Of a stretch of DNA of 34,591 nucleotides, positions 25,090 to 34,591 are shown piece after piece. The notes beneath the pieces were generated by a model. It was not told where the DNA came from. It did not search any database and worked only from the letters and a program-made list of their open reading frames with translations. Source of the DNA: an uncultured Mycoplasmatota bacterium. GTDB taxonomy: Bacteria; Bacillota_I; Bacilli_A; RF39; UBA660. Position 1 is the first letter of the stretch; each line of letters opens with the position of its first letter. The DNA lies in assembly GCA_946498375.1 (NCBI GenBank), contig CAMMOI010000009.1, positions 1 through 34,591 of the forward strand, read 5' to 3'. Made by a program: the position numbers and the translations under genes.

Positions 25090-27670
25090 TAATAATTATT
25101 TTTCTTATTAAATCTATAGGTATTACACTAAATGCAATAACTAAAACAAAGAAAAATTCAAAAATGCTTAATCCGTAAGTTCTAAATAAATTTCCTCCAA
25201 AATATATTAAATATATTTGAATAAATATTATGATGCCAAAAATTGCTAAAAATATTTTATTCTTGCTTATATTAGCTAATATATTTATTCTTTGACTTCG
25301 AGCATTAAAAGCATTAAATATACTTATAAAAATAAATAAAGCAAAATAAGCCGTCATGAGATATTTATAATTTTCCCCTACTCTAATAAATATTCTAATA
25401 AATGGCAATTTTAAAAATAAAATACATAACAAAGCTGAATATAAGCCTGTAAAAAATATTTCACCATACATATACTTGTTAATTATTGGCTCATTCTTTT
25501 TTTTAGGATACTCACTCATATATTCAAGTAAAGGTGGTTCAAAAGAAAATGCAATACCAGCTAATGTATCCATAATCATATTAATCCACAACATTTGAAT
25601 AATAGTAATAGGCGTATTTATTCCAATAAATGGCCCAACTATTGATAATACAACAGCACAAATATTAACTGTTAATTGAAATATAATAAATTTTCTAATA
25701 CTTTTAAAAATAGTTCTTCCAAATAAAATAGCTTTACTAATAGAGGCTATATTATCATCTAAAATAACTATATCAGCAGCTGCTTTTGCAACTTCTGTAC
25801 CACTTCCCATGGCAAAGCCAACATCACATTTTTTTAAAGCCGGAGCATCATTAACGCCATCCCCAGTCATACCTACTACCAAATGTTGTTTTTGAGCAAT
25901 TCTAACTAATCGTGATTTATCACTAGGCAAAGCTCGAGCTACAATTCTTATCTTAGGTAAAATTTTAGCAACTTCTTCATCTGATAATCTATTTAAGTCA
26001 TTACTAGTTAGGATTAAATCATTATCACTTTTTATTAAATTGATTTCTTTGCCAATAGCTATGGCTGTTTGCTTAGAATCTCCGGTGATCATAATGGTTT
26101 GAATATGAGCTGAATTTACTAAAGCTAAACCCTCAATTGATTCTTTTCTAATCTCATCTTTAATTAATACTACTCCTACTAAAGTTAAATTATCAAAATA
26201 GTTAGAATTTTTAGTATCCTCATTTATTGCTAATACTATTACTCTAACCCCTTTAGATGTTTCCTTAGTAATTGTATCATTAATTTGATCCTTATGTAGA
26301 AATACTTTTTTTATTCCTTGTTCATTATAATAATAGCGACAATGAGGCAAAATCTTTTCTGGAGCTCCCTTTATTAAAGACATTTTTTTACCCATGTCAA
26401 TTGTTGTAACTGCATATTTATCCGTACTATTAAATGGTAGTTTATCAATTATCGAAATATTATTAAATTTCTTTTTAGCAAACTCTAAAAGTGCTCGATC
26501 AGTTATATTTCCTCCGATTACTTTTCCTGCGTTATCTAACATACTAGCATTATTAACTACCATACATAAATCTACTAAATATGCTAAATTCTTGTGTTTA
26601 TCTATTTCTAAATGAGTTGTGTATCTTTTATTATCCCCTGTTACTAAGGCTGTAACTTCTAATTTTCCTTTAGTAATAGTTCCTGTCTTATCTGTAAGTA
26701 ATAAATTAATGCTTCCGGCTGTTTCTATACCTACTAGTTTACGAACTAAAACATTGCTTTTAAGCATTCTTTTCATATTTGATGATAAAACTAAAGTTAT
26801 CATCATCGGTAATCCCTCAGGAACTGCTACCACAATTATTGTTACACTCAAGGTAAGCGCATATAACAAATGTTCAAACATTAATCGATAGTTAGTTACC
26901 GTATTTACAATTTCAGATAAATTAAAATGATTTTGAATTACGATTACTGAAAATAAATATGATAAAGATACTAATAGTGCTCCCATATATCCTATTTTAC
27001 TAATTATATTTGCTAAACCTCTTAGTTTTATTTTTAAAGGGCTTTCAGGTTGCTTTTCTTGAATTTCTAGAGCTAATTTTCCATATTCAGTTTTGTCGCC
27101 TACACTTTCAATTAGCATTTTCCCATCTTTGTCAACTACTACACTACCTCTTAATAATTTATTATCTTTACTTACTGTTTTTTCTTTTTCTTTTGTTTCT
27201 CCATTTAATATAGATTCATCTACTTCAATGCAACCTTCAATTAATATGCCATCTGCTGGTATTTTATCTCCTGATGATAAAAATACTACATCCCCAACAA
27301 CTATATCATCAATTAATATTTCACATATACAATTATTTCTTAAAACTTTTACTTTTACTTTATCTACTTCACTTTCTAATTTTTTAAAAGCTTGCTCACT
27401 ACCATACTCAGAAATTGATGATATAAAAGAAGCAATAAAAATAGCTATAAGAATTCCTAAGGTTTCAAACCAATCAAAATCTTGAAATAAAAAAACTATT
27501 TTAATCCCTAGTGCTATTAGTAATATTTTTATAATAGGATCTCCTAAAGACTCTATAAGCAAACTTAAAAAACCATTTTGCTTATGATTGGTTATTTTAT
27601 TACTTCCATATTTTTTTCTAGATACAATTACTTCTTCATCGCTTAAACCTTTGCTTTGATAATTATTCAT
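25061..27670 (-). CDS. P-type calcium-transporting ATPase (P2B-like)
   Basis: The 869-aa protein has the P-type order: actuator loop with DESILNGETKE (NGET at 156-159, equivalent of TGES), M4 motif VPEGLP (about 283-288), phosphorylation site DKTGT with Asp327, KGAPEK in the nucleotide domain, MITGD and MTGDGVNDAPALK in the hinge, and M6 MLWINMIMDTLAG followed by FEPP. The M4 and M6 pattern matches plasma-membrane-type (P2B) calcium pumps with one transport site. It exports calcium. ATG at 27670 has GGAGGG upstream, so a further 18 hydrophobic upstream residues are not part of it. No clear promoter is seen in the 60 bases upstream. Confidence 0.93.
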   Translation of the reverse strand: MNNYQSKGLSDEEVIVSRKKYGSNKITNHKQNGFLSLLIESLGDPIIKILLIALGIKIVFLFQDFDWFETLGILIAIFIASFISSISEYGSEQAFKKLESEVDKVKVKVLRNNCICEILIDDIVVGDVVFLSSGDKIPADGILIEGCIEVDESILNGETKEKEKTVSKDNKLLRGSVVVDKDGKMLIESVGDKTEYGKLALEIQEKQPESPLKIKLRGLANIISKIGYMGALLVSLSYLFSVIVIQNHFNLSEIVNTVTNYRLMFEHLLYALTLSVTIIVVAVPEGLPMMITLVLSSNMKRMLKSNVLVRKLVGIETAGSINLLLTDKTGTITKGKLEVTALVTGDNKRYTTHLEIDKHKNLAYLVDLCMVVNNASMLDNAGKVIGGNITDRALLEFAKKKFNNISIIDKLPFNSTDKYAVTTIDMGKKMSLIKGAPEKILPHCRYYYNEQGIKKVFLHKDQINDTITKETSKGVRVIVLAINEDTKNSNYFDNLTLVGVVLIKDEIRKESIEGLALVNSAHIQTIMITGDSKQTAIAIGKEINLIKSDNDLILTSNDLNRLSDEEVAKILPKIRIVARALPSDKSRLVRIAQKQHLVVGMTGDGVNDAPALKKCDVGFAMGSGTEVAKAAADIVILDDNIASISKAILFGRTIFKSIRKFIIFQLTVNICAVVLSIVGPFIGINTPITIIQMLWINMIMDTLAGIAFSFEPPLLEYMSEYPKKKNEPIINKYMYGEIFFTGLYSALLCILFLKLPFIRIFIRVGENYKYLMTAYFALFIFISIFNAFNARSQRINILANISKNKIFLAIFGIIIFIQIYLIYFGGNLFRTYGLSIFEFFFVLVIAFSVIPIDLIRKIIIKKKNLDYGV

Positions 27671-27726
27671 ATTGCCCTCCAAAACAATATATGTTAAGTA
27701 AATACAAATTATTACCAAGATCAAAC

Positions 27727-27753
27727 AAAAAAAGACTGATAAATTTATCAGTC
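27727..27753 (-). terminator. Terminator of the heat-shock operon after dnaJ
   Basis: A perfect 20-base palindrome GACTGATAAA/TTTATCAGTC (27734-27753) is followed on the minus strand by seven T (27733-27727). The dnaJ stop codon (27750-27748) lies in it. Confidence 0.9.
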
Positions 27754-28881
27754 AATATAACGATTAAATTCTCTAAATTCTAAAGAATTTTCTAAATTCG
27801 TTTCATCTAATTCTTTAAATAGTTTCTTCTGAATTCGATCTAGTTTTGTAGGGATTACAACTTTTAATATGACTATCATGTCCCCTTTTCTAAATGAATC
27901 TGGAACTTTTATACCTTTACCACGTAATTTTAATTTATCTTGATTTTGAGCTCCGGCTTTAATATCTAATATAACATTTCCTTGAAGAGTCGGTATTTCT
28001 TTTTTACAGCCTAATACTGCTTGAGTAACAGTAATTGGTACTTCTAAATAAATATCTTCCCCATCTCTTTGAAATAATGGATGATCTTTTACTTTAAATT
28101 CAATATAAATATCCCCATTAGGGCCACCATTATATCCAGCTGAACCTTTTCCCGTAATTCTGATTTTATTACCGGTATCAACTCCTTCAGGTACTTTAAC
28201 AACAATATCTTTATTTTTAAGTACATGTCCTTTACCACGACAAGCGCTACATGTTTGCCTAAAGGTTTTACCAGTTCCTTGACAATCCGGACAAGTGCTT
28301 TCACTTTGGAATACCCCAAACATAGTTTGCTGTTGAGATATTACTCGACCTCTACCATTACAAGTTGAGCAGGTGCTTTCATCAAAACCGCCTTTTCCAT
28401 TACATTTACTACACTTTTCATCTAAATCTAAATTTATAGTTTTTTCACAACCAAATACAGCTTCCTCAAATGTTAAATTCATTCTAATCAAGCTATCTTT
28501 TCCTTTGGCAGGACGATTTTGACGATTAGATCTAGAACTTCCAAATCCAGAAAAGCCACCAAAAGCACTTCCGAAAATATCTCCAAAGATACTGCTTAAA
28601 TCAATATCATCAGCACTAAAACCAGAGAATCCACCAAAGCCTCCTGCGCCATTATTTTCAAAAGCTGCATGACCAAATTGATCGTATTGACGTCTTTTTT
28701 CTTTATCAGATAAAACTGCATAAGCCTCGCCAATTTCTTTAAATTTTTCTTCAGCGCCAGGCTCTTTATTAATATCTGGATGATACTGTTTGGCTAATTT
28801 ACGAAACGCTCTTTTTATTTCATCATCGGTTGCATTTTTAGAAACGCCTAAAATCTCATAATAATCTTTTTTACTGTTCAT
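27748..28881 (-). CDS. dnaJ: Chaperone DnaJ
   Basis: The 377-aa Hsp40 has an N-terminal J domain with HPD (34-36), a Gly/Phe-rich linker (about 75-120), four CxxCxGxG zinc motifs ([32 protein letters not shown]) and the C-terminal client-binding domains. It stimulates DnaK ATP hydrolysis and delivers substrates. GGAGGT precedes the ATG. It overlaps the end of pepF by 11 bases, so its translation is probably coupled to pepF rather than to dnaK. Confidence 0.97.
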   Translation of the reverse strand: MNSKKDYYEILGVSKNATDDEIKRAFRKLAKQYHPDINKEPGAEEKFKEIGEAYAVLSDKEKRRQYDQFGHAAFENNGAGGFGGFSGFSADDIDLSSIFGDIFGSAFGGFSGFGSSRSNRQNRPAKGKDSLIRMNLTFEEAVFGCEKTINLDLDEKCSKCNGKGGFDESTCSTCNGRGRVISQQQTMFGVFQSESTCPDCQGTGKTFRQTCSACRGKGHVLKNKDIVVKVPEGVDTGNKIRITGKGSAGYNGGPNGDIYIEFKVKDHPLFQRDGEDIYLEVPITVTQAVLGCKKEIPTLQGNVILDIKAGAQNQDKLKLRGKGIKVPDSFRKGDMIVILKVVIPTKLDRIQKKLFKELDETNLENSLEFREFNRYID

Positions 28882-30685
28882 TGTTTACCTCCTTATAAAT
28901 TTTAATAAAATTATCCATTAGCTCATTAAGCAAATCAATCGTAGGTATAAATGCTTCTTCTTTATTTAAATCAATTCCTAATTTTTTTAATTGATTAACT
29001 GGATAATCAGTGTTACCAGATTTTAAGAAAGATAAATATTTTTCCTTAAATCCTGCAGTATTATTTAAAATATTCATAGCCACATAGCAAGCACAACTAA
29101 TACCTATAGAATATTTATATGTATAAAAAGGAGAATAAAAATGAGGAATTCGACACCAATTAATACTACATACATCATCAAATACAACAACTGGAGCATA
29201 ATATTTACTTTGAATACTTTGCCATAAGTTATTTAAATCATCTTTTGTTAAAGCTTCTTTATTACTAATTTTAACATTTAATTCTTTTTCAAAAGTTGCC
29301 TGAAGTGATGCATCATAAAAATTAGATGTAATCATTTCTATTAAATTGTGAATACAATTTAGTTTTTCATTATTATCTAAGGAATGTTCAATTAAATATT
29401 TATTTAATAATATTTCATTAGTTAAAGAAGCTACTTCAGCTACAAATATTGTATATTGACTATTATTATACGAATTATTTTGATCACTTAAATATGAATG
29501 AATAGCATGACCAATTTCATGAGCCAAAGAAGAAACATTTTCTAGTTTGCCTAAATAATTAGCATAGATCAAAGGGTGTGTATTATAAGCATTTATTTGA
29601 TACCAACGATTTACTTTACCCTTGTAAACAGCATAATCTATCCAATGTTCATCAAATACTTTTGTTAAAACTTTAGAATATTCATCTCCTAAAATTTGTA
29701 GAGCATCTTTAATCATTATCTCTGCTTCTTGAGGCGAATATTTTTTATCGTACTCCTTTATTAAAGGAGCATTTAAATCATATTGATGTAATGTCTTTAC
29801 ACCTAATACTTTTTTTATAATTTTATACCATTTTTTATAAAGATCTAAATGATTTGATATAAAATTTAATAAATTGTTATATAATGACTCATCAACATTA
29901 TCAGCATATAAAGCTTGCTTAAAAGCATTTTCATATCCTCTAAGTTTTGCCTCTGTATCTACTGCTTTTAAACTAGAAACTAAACTAGTTGCAAAGGTAT
30001 TACCAAACTCATTTAACTTTTGCATTTTTTGCAAACTAGCTTTTTTTCTAACTTGACGATTTTTATGAGTTGCAAAAAATAGCCCATTAGTACTAGTTAT
30101 TTCTTTTAATTTCCCATCAACTTTAATACTTCCATATTTTATTTCACTATTATTAAGTAATTCAGAAATATTTTCAAACGATATTAATGATGGTGTGAAT
30201 GAAGAAATTATAGCCTCTTCATTTGCTGATAAGCTATGTTTTTTATAGCGATATATTTTTTCTAAAGAAAAGCGGTATTGTTCTAATGCACTATTTTCTT
30301 TTATATAATCAGTAACAGTTTCTATATTAGCCTGTAATAATTCGGGCATTATAAACGAAGTAATCGTAGAATACTCAACATTTAGATTTACTATTTTATC
30401 ATACATTTTAATAGCACTTGCATCTGTTATATCACAATCTTTAGAAAACATTGCATAAACATATAATTTTTCTAAATGTTGTTCTATTTCATCGCTTTTT
30501 TTAAGTACCTCTTCTAAATTTTTAGAACTATCTAAAATATGATTTTGATATCTATCTAAAGCATGTAAATTTTCACTTACCCATTTAAAATCTTCTTCCC
30601 ATTTTTGGGTATTTTCATATATACTTTTAAGATCTGCTTTTAAATTAGTGGGAACATTTTGTCTATTTTCAAATTCCAAATTCAT
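28871..30685 (-). CDS. pepF: Oligoendopeptidase F
   Basis: The 604-aa M3B metallopeptidase has the zinc site HEIGH (His389, Glu390, His393) in [14 protein letters not shown] and the third ligand Glu417 in FVAEVAS. The C-terminus carries [17 protein letters not shown], typical of PepF. It cleaves oligopeptides of roughly 7-17 residues in the cytoplasm. ATG at 30685 is chosen because AAGGAG lies before it; an in-frame ATG at 30706 would overlap the dnaK terminator. It lies between dnaK and dnaJ, an unusual place, and overlaps dnaJ by 11 bases. Coupling peptide degradation to the heat-shock operon is inferred. Confidence 0.95.
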   Translation of the reverse strand: MNLEFENRQNVPTNLKADLKSIYENTQKWEEDFKWVSENLHALDRYQNHILDSSKNLEEVLKKSDEIEQHLEKLYVYAMFSKDCDITDASAIKMYDKIVNLNVEYSTITSFIMPELLQANIETVTDYIKENSALEQYRFSLEKIYRYKKHSLSANEEAIISSFTPSLISFENISELLNNSEIKYGSIKVDGKLKEITSTNGLFFATHKNRQVRKKASLQKMQKLNEFGNTFATSLVSSLKAVDTEAKLRGYENAFKQALYADNVDESLYNNLLNFISNHLDLYKKWYKIIKKVLGVKTLHQYDLNAPLIKEYDKKYSPQEAEIMIKDALQILGDEYSKVLTKVFDEHWIDYAVYKGKVNRWYQINAYNTHPLIYANYLGKLENVSSLAHEIGHAIHSYLSDQNNSYNNSQYTIFVAEVASLTNEILLNKYLIEHSLDNNEKLNCIHNLIEMITSNFYDASLQATFEKELNVKISNKEALTKDDLNNLWQSIQSKYYAPVVVFDDVCSINWCRIPHFYSPFYTYKYSIGISCACYVAMNILNNTAGFKEKYLSFLKSGNTDYPVNQLKKLGIDLNKEEAFIPTIDLLNELMDNFIKIYKEVNNEQ

Positions 30686-30706
30686 ATTTTTCTCCTTAAA
30701 TACCAT

Positions 30707-30732
30707 AAAAAGAGATAGCCAGATCTCTTTTT
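30707..30732 (-). terminator. Terminator/attenuator between dnaK and pepF-dnaJ
   Basis: A perfect 10-bp stem (AAAAAGAGAT with ATCTCTTTTT; 30707-30716 and 30723-30732) and a 6-base loop end in five T on the minus strand. Only about 20 bases lie between it and the pepF start, with no room for a promoter, so pepF-dnaJ expression must come from read-through or processing. Confidence 0.75.
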
Positions 30733-30740
30733 AATTTGTA

Positions 30741-32576
30741 TTATTTTTCTTCATAATCTGCTTCTTGAACATCATCATTTTTACTTGATTTACTATCTTC
30801 TTTAGTATCTGCAGTATTTTGATTTTCTTTTGCTGCTTGTTCATATACCTTAGTTGCTAACTTCATAGCTACTTCATTTAAAGCATCTTTTGCAGATTTA
30901 ATCTTTTCAATATCATTTTTTTCCATTGCATCTTTAAGGTCTTTAATCTTATCTTCAGCTTCTTTTTTATCATTAGAATCTACTTTATCGCCTAAATCTC
31001 TAATGGCTTTTTCTGTAGCAAAAATAATTTGATCAGCTTCATTTTTAAGGTCAGCTTCTTCTTTACGCTTTTCATCAGCTTCTTTATTAGCTTCTGCTTC
31101 TTTCATCATTCTATCAATTTCTTCATCAGTTAAATTTGTAGATGATGTTATTGTTATTGATTGTTCTTTATTAGTACCTAAATCTTTTGCTGAAACATTA
31201 ACTATACCATTAGCATCAATATCAAATTTAACTTCAATTTGAGGAACTCCTCTTGGTGCTGGAGGTATATCTGTTAATTGGAATCTTCCTAATGTTTTAT
31301 TATCTGAAACCATTGGGCGTTCACCTTGTAATATGTGAATATCTACTGCTGGTTGATTATCTGCAGCAGTTGAAAATATTTGTGATTTACTTGTTGGAAT
31401 TGTTGTATTTCTTGGAATTAAAACAGTCATAACATTACCTAGTGTTTCAATACCTAGTGATAATGGAGTTACATCTAATAATACTAAATCATCAACTTCA
31501 CCAGTTAAAACTCCACCTTGAATTGCAGCACCCATAGCAACTACCTCATCAGGGTTAACTTCTTTAGAAGGTTCTTGGCCTAATTCTTTTTTAACTAATT
31601 CTTGAATATATGGAATACGTGTAGAACCACCAACAAGAATTACTTTATTAATATCACTACTCTTTAATTTAGCATCTTTTAATGCTTTTCTTACACTATC
31701 CATAGTACTATCAAATAAATCACGACATAAATCTTCAAATTTAGCACGAGTAAGTTCTACTTCTAAGTGTAAAGGTCCATCTTCGCCTTGAGAAATAAAT
31801 GGTAAACTAATTTGAGTAGAAGTCATACCAGATAAATCTTTTTTAGCTTTTTCAGCTGCATCTTTTAGACGTTGAACTGCCATTTTATCTTTTGATAAAT
31901 CAACACCATTTTCTTTTTTAAATGTATCAACTAAGTAATCGATAATTCTTTGATCGAAATCATCTCCCCCTAATCTATTGTTTCCTGATGTTGATTTAAC
32001 TTCATATACACCATCACCTAATTCAAGGATAGATACATCAAATGTTCCTCCACCTAAATCATATACTAAGATTGTGTGAAGATTATCTTGTTTATCTGCG
32101 CCATATGCTAATGCTGCTGCAGTTGGTTCATTTATAATTCTTTTAACGTCTAATCCTGCAATTTTACCAGCATTTTTAGTTGCTTGACGTTCAGCGTCGT
32201 TAAAGTATGCAGGAACTGTGATAACAGCCTCACTAACTTTTTCTCCTAAATAACTTTCGGCATCAGTTTTAAGTTTACTTAAAATTTTAGCACTTATTTC
32301 TTCTGGAGTATATTTCTTACCATTAAGTTCTATTTTTTCACTAGTTCCCATTTTTCTTTTTACAGAAATAGCAGTTTTACCAGGATTAGCAATAGCTCCA
32401 CGCTTAGCTGCTGCGCCAACAATTGTTTCTTCTTTTCCTTTTTCTCCTTTTATTAAAACTACTGAAGGAGTAGTTCTTTCACCTTCTGCATTTGCAATAA
32501 CTGTAGGATTTCCACCTTCCATTACAGCAACGCAACTATTTGTTGTACCTAAATCAATACCTATTATTTTTCCCAT
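30741..32576 (-). CDS. dnaK: Chaperone DnaK (Hsp70)
   Basis: The 611-aa protein has the Hsp70 signatures [14 protein letters not shown] at the start, [14 protein letters not shown] in the middle and [17 protein letters not shown] later, then the substrate-binding domain and a lid ending in a short acidic [10 protein letters not shown] tail. The lack of the extra segment in the ATPase domain is as in Gram-positive DnaK. ATG at 32576 is followed directly by GKIIGIDLG, and AAAGGA lies upstream; an earlier ATG at 32594 lacks a ribosome site. It follows grpE and a small ORF and is followed by a strong hairpin. Confidence 0.97.
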   Translation of the reverse strand: MGKIIGIDLGTTNSCVAVMEGGNPTVIANAEGERTTPSVVLIKGEKGKEETIVGAAAKRGAIANPGKTAISVKRKMGTSEKIELNGKKYTPEEISAKILSKLKTDAESYLGEKVSEAVITVPAYFNDAERQATKNAGKIAGLDVKRIINEPTAAALAYGADKQDNLHTILVYDLGGGTFDVSILELGDGVYEVKSTSGNNRLGGDDFDQRIIDYLVDTFKKENGVDLSKDKMAVQRLKDAAEKAKKDLSGMTSTQISLPFISQGEDGPLHLEVELTRAKFEDLCRDLFDSTMDSVRKALKDAKLKSSDINKVILVGGSTRIPYIQELVKKELGQEPSKEVNPDEVVAMGAAIQGGVLTGEVDDLVLLDVTPLSLGIETLGNVMTVLIPRNTTIPTSKSQIFSTAADNQPAVDIHILQGERPMVSDNKTLGRFQLTDIPPAPRGVPQIEVKFDIDANGIVNVSAKDLGTNKEQSITITSSTNLTDEEIDRMMKEAEANKEADEKRKEEADLKNEADQIIFATEKAIRDLGDKVDSNDKKEAEDKIKDLKDAMEKNDIEKIKSAKDALNEVAMKLATKVYEQAAKENQNTADTKEDSKSSKNDDVQEADYEEK

Positions 32577-32601
32577 AATATCATTTCCTTTCATTTTTTA
32601 T

Positions 32602-32631
32602 TTTATATCAATCTATTTTTTAACGCTCTAA
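32602..32631 (-). promoter_or_regulatory. Possible internal promoter before dnaK
   Basis: An extended -10 (TGATATAAA, 32610-32602) with a weak -35 TTAGAG (32631-32626) at 18 bases lies in the 61-base gap upstream of dnaK. It is only a candidate. Confidence 0.3.
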
Positions 32632-32637
32632 CCATTC

Positions 32638-32829
32638 TTATTTTAAGATCGGTCTAGCAATTTCTTCTTCTAGATTTAAAATGCTATTTTTGTACAATTC
32701 ATAAGCACAGGGATAGCTCCCATTTTCTATTGCATATATACATGTTTTTATAACATTATCATAAATATCATTATATATTTTTTGAGATCCATCAGATTTA
32801 TTAATAGCTTCTATAATAATAGGAGCCAT
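32638..32829 (-). CDS. Unknown 63-aa ORF between grpE and dnaK
   Basis: The frame starts with ATG two bases after the grpE stop (TAACAATG) and has no ribosome site of its own, so it would be translated by re-initiation. The product (MAPIIIEAINKSDGSQKIY... ending EEEIARPILK) is helical, with two cysteines and no membrane segment. It has a normal amino-acid composition rather than that of a chance frame. I do not recognise it. No gene is usual in this place in hrcA-grpE-dnaK-dnaJ operons. Coding status is plausible but unproven. Confidence 0.5.
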   Translation of the reverse strand: MAPIIIEAINKSDGSQKIYNDIYDNVIKTCIYAIENGSYPCAYELYKNSILNLEEEIARPILK

Positions 32830-32831
32830 TG

Positions 32832-33461
32832 TTATTCATTTACTTTAACCATAGCTGGTCTGATAACTTTGCCTTTATATGTATAACCTTTTTGTAATAC
32901 AGTAAGTACTATATTTGGTTCTTCTGTAATAACACTTTCTCTTAAAACAGCTTCCATAGTATAAGGATCAAACTCTTTACCTAAACATTCTATTTCTTTT
33001 ACTTCAAATTTTTCTAAAACTTTAATCAAATTAGCATAAATTAATTTAAATCCTGCTAAATATTTTTCATCTTCAGTTGTATCCATTTCAATTGCCCGAT
33101 CAAAATCATCAACAATTGGTAAAATACTTTTAATAAAAGCTTCACCATCATATTTCAATAATTTTTCTCGTTCTTCATTATTACGTCTTATAATATTAGC
33201 TAGTTCTGCACTAGTACGTAACAATTTATCGTTTAATTTTGCATTTTCTTCCTTTAAAGATTCTATTTCTTTGTTAGTCTTTACCTTTTTATGTTTATCT
33301 TTATGTTTCTCCTCATGCTTTTCTTCTTTTTCTTTACTAATATTTTTTTTAGAATCCAAATCAGCTTGAGTTTCTTCAACATTTGTTTTTTCTTCTTTTT
33401 GTAAATCTGTATCTATTGTTTTATCTTCATGAACATTATTTTTTTCTTCATTCATAATCAA
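32832..33461 (-). CDS. grpE: Nucleotide exchange factor GrpE
   Basis: The 209-aa protein has an acidic/lysine-rich disordered N-terminus (to about residue 65), a long coiled coil (KEIESLKEENAKLNDKLLRT), the IKSILPIVDDFDRAIEM helix and the C-terminal beta domain with GYTYKGKVIRPAMVKV, the GrpE signature. It releases ADP from DnaK. GGAGG lies six bases before a TTG at 33461 and 12 bases before an in-frame ATG at 33455; either could be the start. The TTG overlaps the hrcA stop (TTGA), giving translational coupling. Confidence 0.96.
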   Translation of the reverse strand: MIMNEEKNNVHEDKTIDTDLQKEEKTNVEETQADLDSKKNISKEKEEKHEEKHKDKHKKVKTNKEIESLKEENAKLNDKLLRTSAELANIIRRNNEEREKLLKYDGEAFIKSILPIVDDFDRAIEMDTTEDEKYLAGFKLIYANLIKVLEKFEVKEIECLGKEFDPYTMEAVLRESVITEEPNIVLTVLQKGYTYKGKVIRPAMVKVNE

Positions 33462-34453
33462 TCGTTACCTCCAATATTTTTGCTAATATAATCAAGTAAA
33501 CCAATCACTCTATCATATTCCATTCTTTTAGGGCCAACAATAGCTATTGTTCCCTCTTCTCCATTAATATTATATTTGGTTTTAATAATGGTTACATTTT
33601 TATCAAATTCATTTTCCTCACCAATATATACATTAACCCCTTTATCTTTTGCCTCTATTTTTTTTATTAAGTCTTCATCTTCAAATTTAGAAATAATATT
33701 TTTAATGGAATCTGCATCACTATATTCTGGCTGTTTTAAAATATTAGTTTTGCCACTAAAAAATATATTAGATGAATTTTTAGTAAAATCATTAAAAGCA
33801 TCGTAAAAAATATTATATACTGCTTCATATTGGGTAACTTTTTTAGCAATAATTGGTTTAATTTCAAACTCAAGTCTTGCACTTACCTCATCAATTGGTG
33901 TACCTACTAGCATTTTATTTATTATTTCACTTGTTTTTACTACTTCATCGATATAAATATTATCTGATAAAGTAAACTGTTTGTTTTCTACTATTCCTTT
34001 GTCTGTACAAACTAAAGCAACTATTTTATTATCCGAAAGCGGAATTATACTTACTTGCTTAAGTTCATTATCTTTACTACTTTTACCAAGTACTACCGAT
34101 GTGTAATTAGTAATTTCCGAAATAATTTTTACACATTCTGTAATAGCGTCACTAACTTCCAAGGTATTATTATGAAATATTGTTTGAAGTTTTAATACAT
34201 CCTCACCAGTTAATTCTTTAGGTTTCATCAGATTTTCAACATAATATTTATAACCATCTTCACTAGGAATTCTTCCTGATGAGATGTGATTTTTTTCTAA
34301 AAGCCCCATTTCTTCTAATGCAGCCATTTCATGTCGGATGGTTGCTGAGGAACATCCTAATTTATTACATAATGATTTGGAACCTACTGGTTTAGCGTTT
34401 TTAATATAACTTTCTACTATTTCTTTTAGAAGTTTCTTTTGCCTTTCGTCCAC
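33458..34453 (-). CDS. hrcA: Heat-inducible transcription repressor HrcA
   Basis: The 331-aa protein has the N-terminal winged helix with VGSKSLCNKLGCSSATIRHE and GLLEKNHISSGRIPSEDGY, the HrcA hallmark, followed by the GAF-like domain and a conserved end (GTIAIVGPKRMEYDRVIGLL). It represses its own operon by binding CIRCE and is kept active by GroEL in known systems. The start is GTG with AGAGGTGAT a few bases upstream. It is the first gene of the heat-shock operon, directly downstream of the CIRCE sites. Confidence 0.96.
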   Translation of the reverse strand: MDERQKKLLKEIVESYIKNAKPVGSKSLCNKLGCSSATIRHEMAALEEMGLLEKNHISSGRIPSEDGYKYYVENLMKPKELTGEDVLKLQTIFHNNTLEVSDAITECVKIISEITNYTSVVLGKSSKDNELKQVSIIPLSDNKIVALVCTDKGIVENKQFTLSDNIYIDEVVKTSEIINKMLVGTPIDEVSARLEFEIKPIIAKKVTQYEAVYNIFYDAFNDFTKNSSNIFFSGKTNILKQPEYSDADSIKNIISKFEDEDLIKKIEAKDKGVNVYIGEENEFDKNVTIIKTKYNINGEEGTIAIVGPKRMEYDRVIGLLDYISKNIGGND

Positions 34454-34468
34454 TTCATCACCTCTTAA

Positions 34469-34495
34469 TTAGCACTTGCAATACCAAAATGCTAA
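34469..34495. promoter_or_regulatory. CIRCE operator (proximal)
   Basis: TTAGCACTT - 9 bases - AAATGCTAA matches the CIRCE element (TTAGCACTC-N9-GAGTGCTAA) with changes at the inner ends of both arms. It covers the expected transcription start of the hrcA promoter. Confidence 0.85.
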
Positions 34496-34499
34496 TATC

Positions 34500-34528
34500 A
34501 TTATAATATTATGTTTAGCACTTGTCAA
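34500..34528 (-). promoter_or_regulatory. Consensus sigma-A promoter of the hrcA operon
   Basis: A perfect -35 TTGACA (34528-34523), a 17-base spacer and a perfect -10 TATAAT (34505-34500). It is flanked and overlapped by CIRCE-like sites, as in a strongly repressed heat-shock promoter. Confidence 0.9.
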
Positions 34529-34542
34529 TATATGAGTACTAA
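34515..34542. promoter_or_regulatory. Second, degenerate CIRCE-like operator (distal)
   Basis: TTAGCACTT - 10 bases - GAGTACTAA overlaps the -35 region. The spacer is one base longer than standard and one arm has a substitution, so HrcA binding would be weaker or indirect. Confidence 0.6.
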
Positions 34543-34591
34543 TTTTTAATTTTTTTAATTAATTTTTATTTTTTCTATAATTTTTACTAGT

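Noticed and set aside
27150-27220. NGET in place of TGES in the calcium ATPase actuator loop
   Set aside because: The catalytic Glu is kept and this variation occurs in bacterial P2-type pumps, so it is not a sign of inactivation.
27010-27485. Plus-strand open frames opposite the calcium ATPase
   Set aside because: They overlap a complete conserved P-type ATPase, have low-complexity Leu/Phe or Ser/Thr products and no ribosome sites.
1-34591. Mycoplasma genetic code (TGA as Trp)
   Set aside because: TGA is the terminal stop of dnaJ, hrcA and the AAA+ gene, and Trp codons in the conserved proteins are consistent with the standard code.
1-34591. Mobile elements, tRNA or rRNA genes
   Set aside because: I saw no transposase, integrase, flanking repeats, tRNA cloverleaf or rRNA sequence.

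Overview
The window looks like a chromosomal segment of a very AT-rich, low-GC Gram-positive bacterium of the Bacilli/Mollicutes-like gut lineages (RF39/Erysipelotrichia-type; this placement is inferred from gene content only). TGA serves as a stop codon (dnaJ, hrcA and the membrane AAA+ gene), so the standard bacterial code is used, not the Mycoplasma code. Spore genes are present: pro-sigma-K, YunB and CotF-like coat proteins. Almost every gene is on the minus strand; only a ferredoxin and sigK are on the plus strand. Packing is tight, no stretch over about 300 bases lacks a gene, and terminator hairpins often reach into the 3' ends of coding regions.

Region by region, left to right: (1) 1-307 is the start of a secreted TasA/camelysin-like protein whose promoter carries a run of eight G between -35 and -10. 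(2) About 0.4-5.4 kb is a four-gene operon, read right to left: an unknown 346-aa protein, a membrane-anchored McrB-like AAA+ ATPase, a DUF2357-like protein without a visible nuclease, and a single-pass membrane protein with calcium-type repeats and a TasA-like head. It has its own promoter with a perfect palindrome in the spacer and its own terminator. I regard this as the best candidate for an undescribed system. (3) 5.5-9.2 kb holds a SWIM/SNF2 helicase with a LexA-like box and two small CotF-like proteins. (4) 9.2-14.6 kb holds compact addA and addB. (5) 14.7-17.3 kb holds yutD, a tail-anchored unknown, yunB (with a probable homopolymer frameshift) and another tail-anchored acidic unknown. 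(6) 17.4-20.4 kb holds a ferredoxin convergent with nifS-yqeG-yqeH. (7) 20.5-24.3 kb holds a membrane protein, argS, an unknown and kduI as one operon. (8) 24.3-25.1 kb is sigK, convergent with a P2B-type calcium ATPase (25.1-27.7 kb). (9) 27.7-34.5 kb is the heat-shock locus hrcA-grpE-small ORF-dnaK-pepF-dnaJ, driven by a consensus promoter with two CIRCE-like operators.

The housekeeping parts fit known biology: HrcA/CIRCE control of chaperones, AddAB recombination, YqeG/YqeH ribosome assembly, and SigK/YunB/CotF in sporulation. The left 5.4 kb differs: two surface proteins with related TasA-like domains, one apparently phase-variable and the other in an operon with a membrane-bound McrB-type motor.
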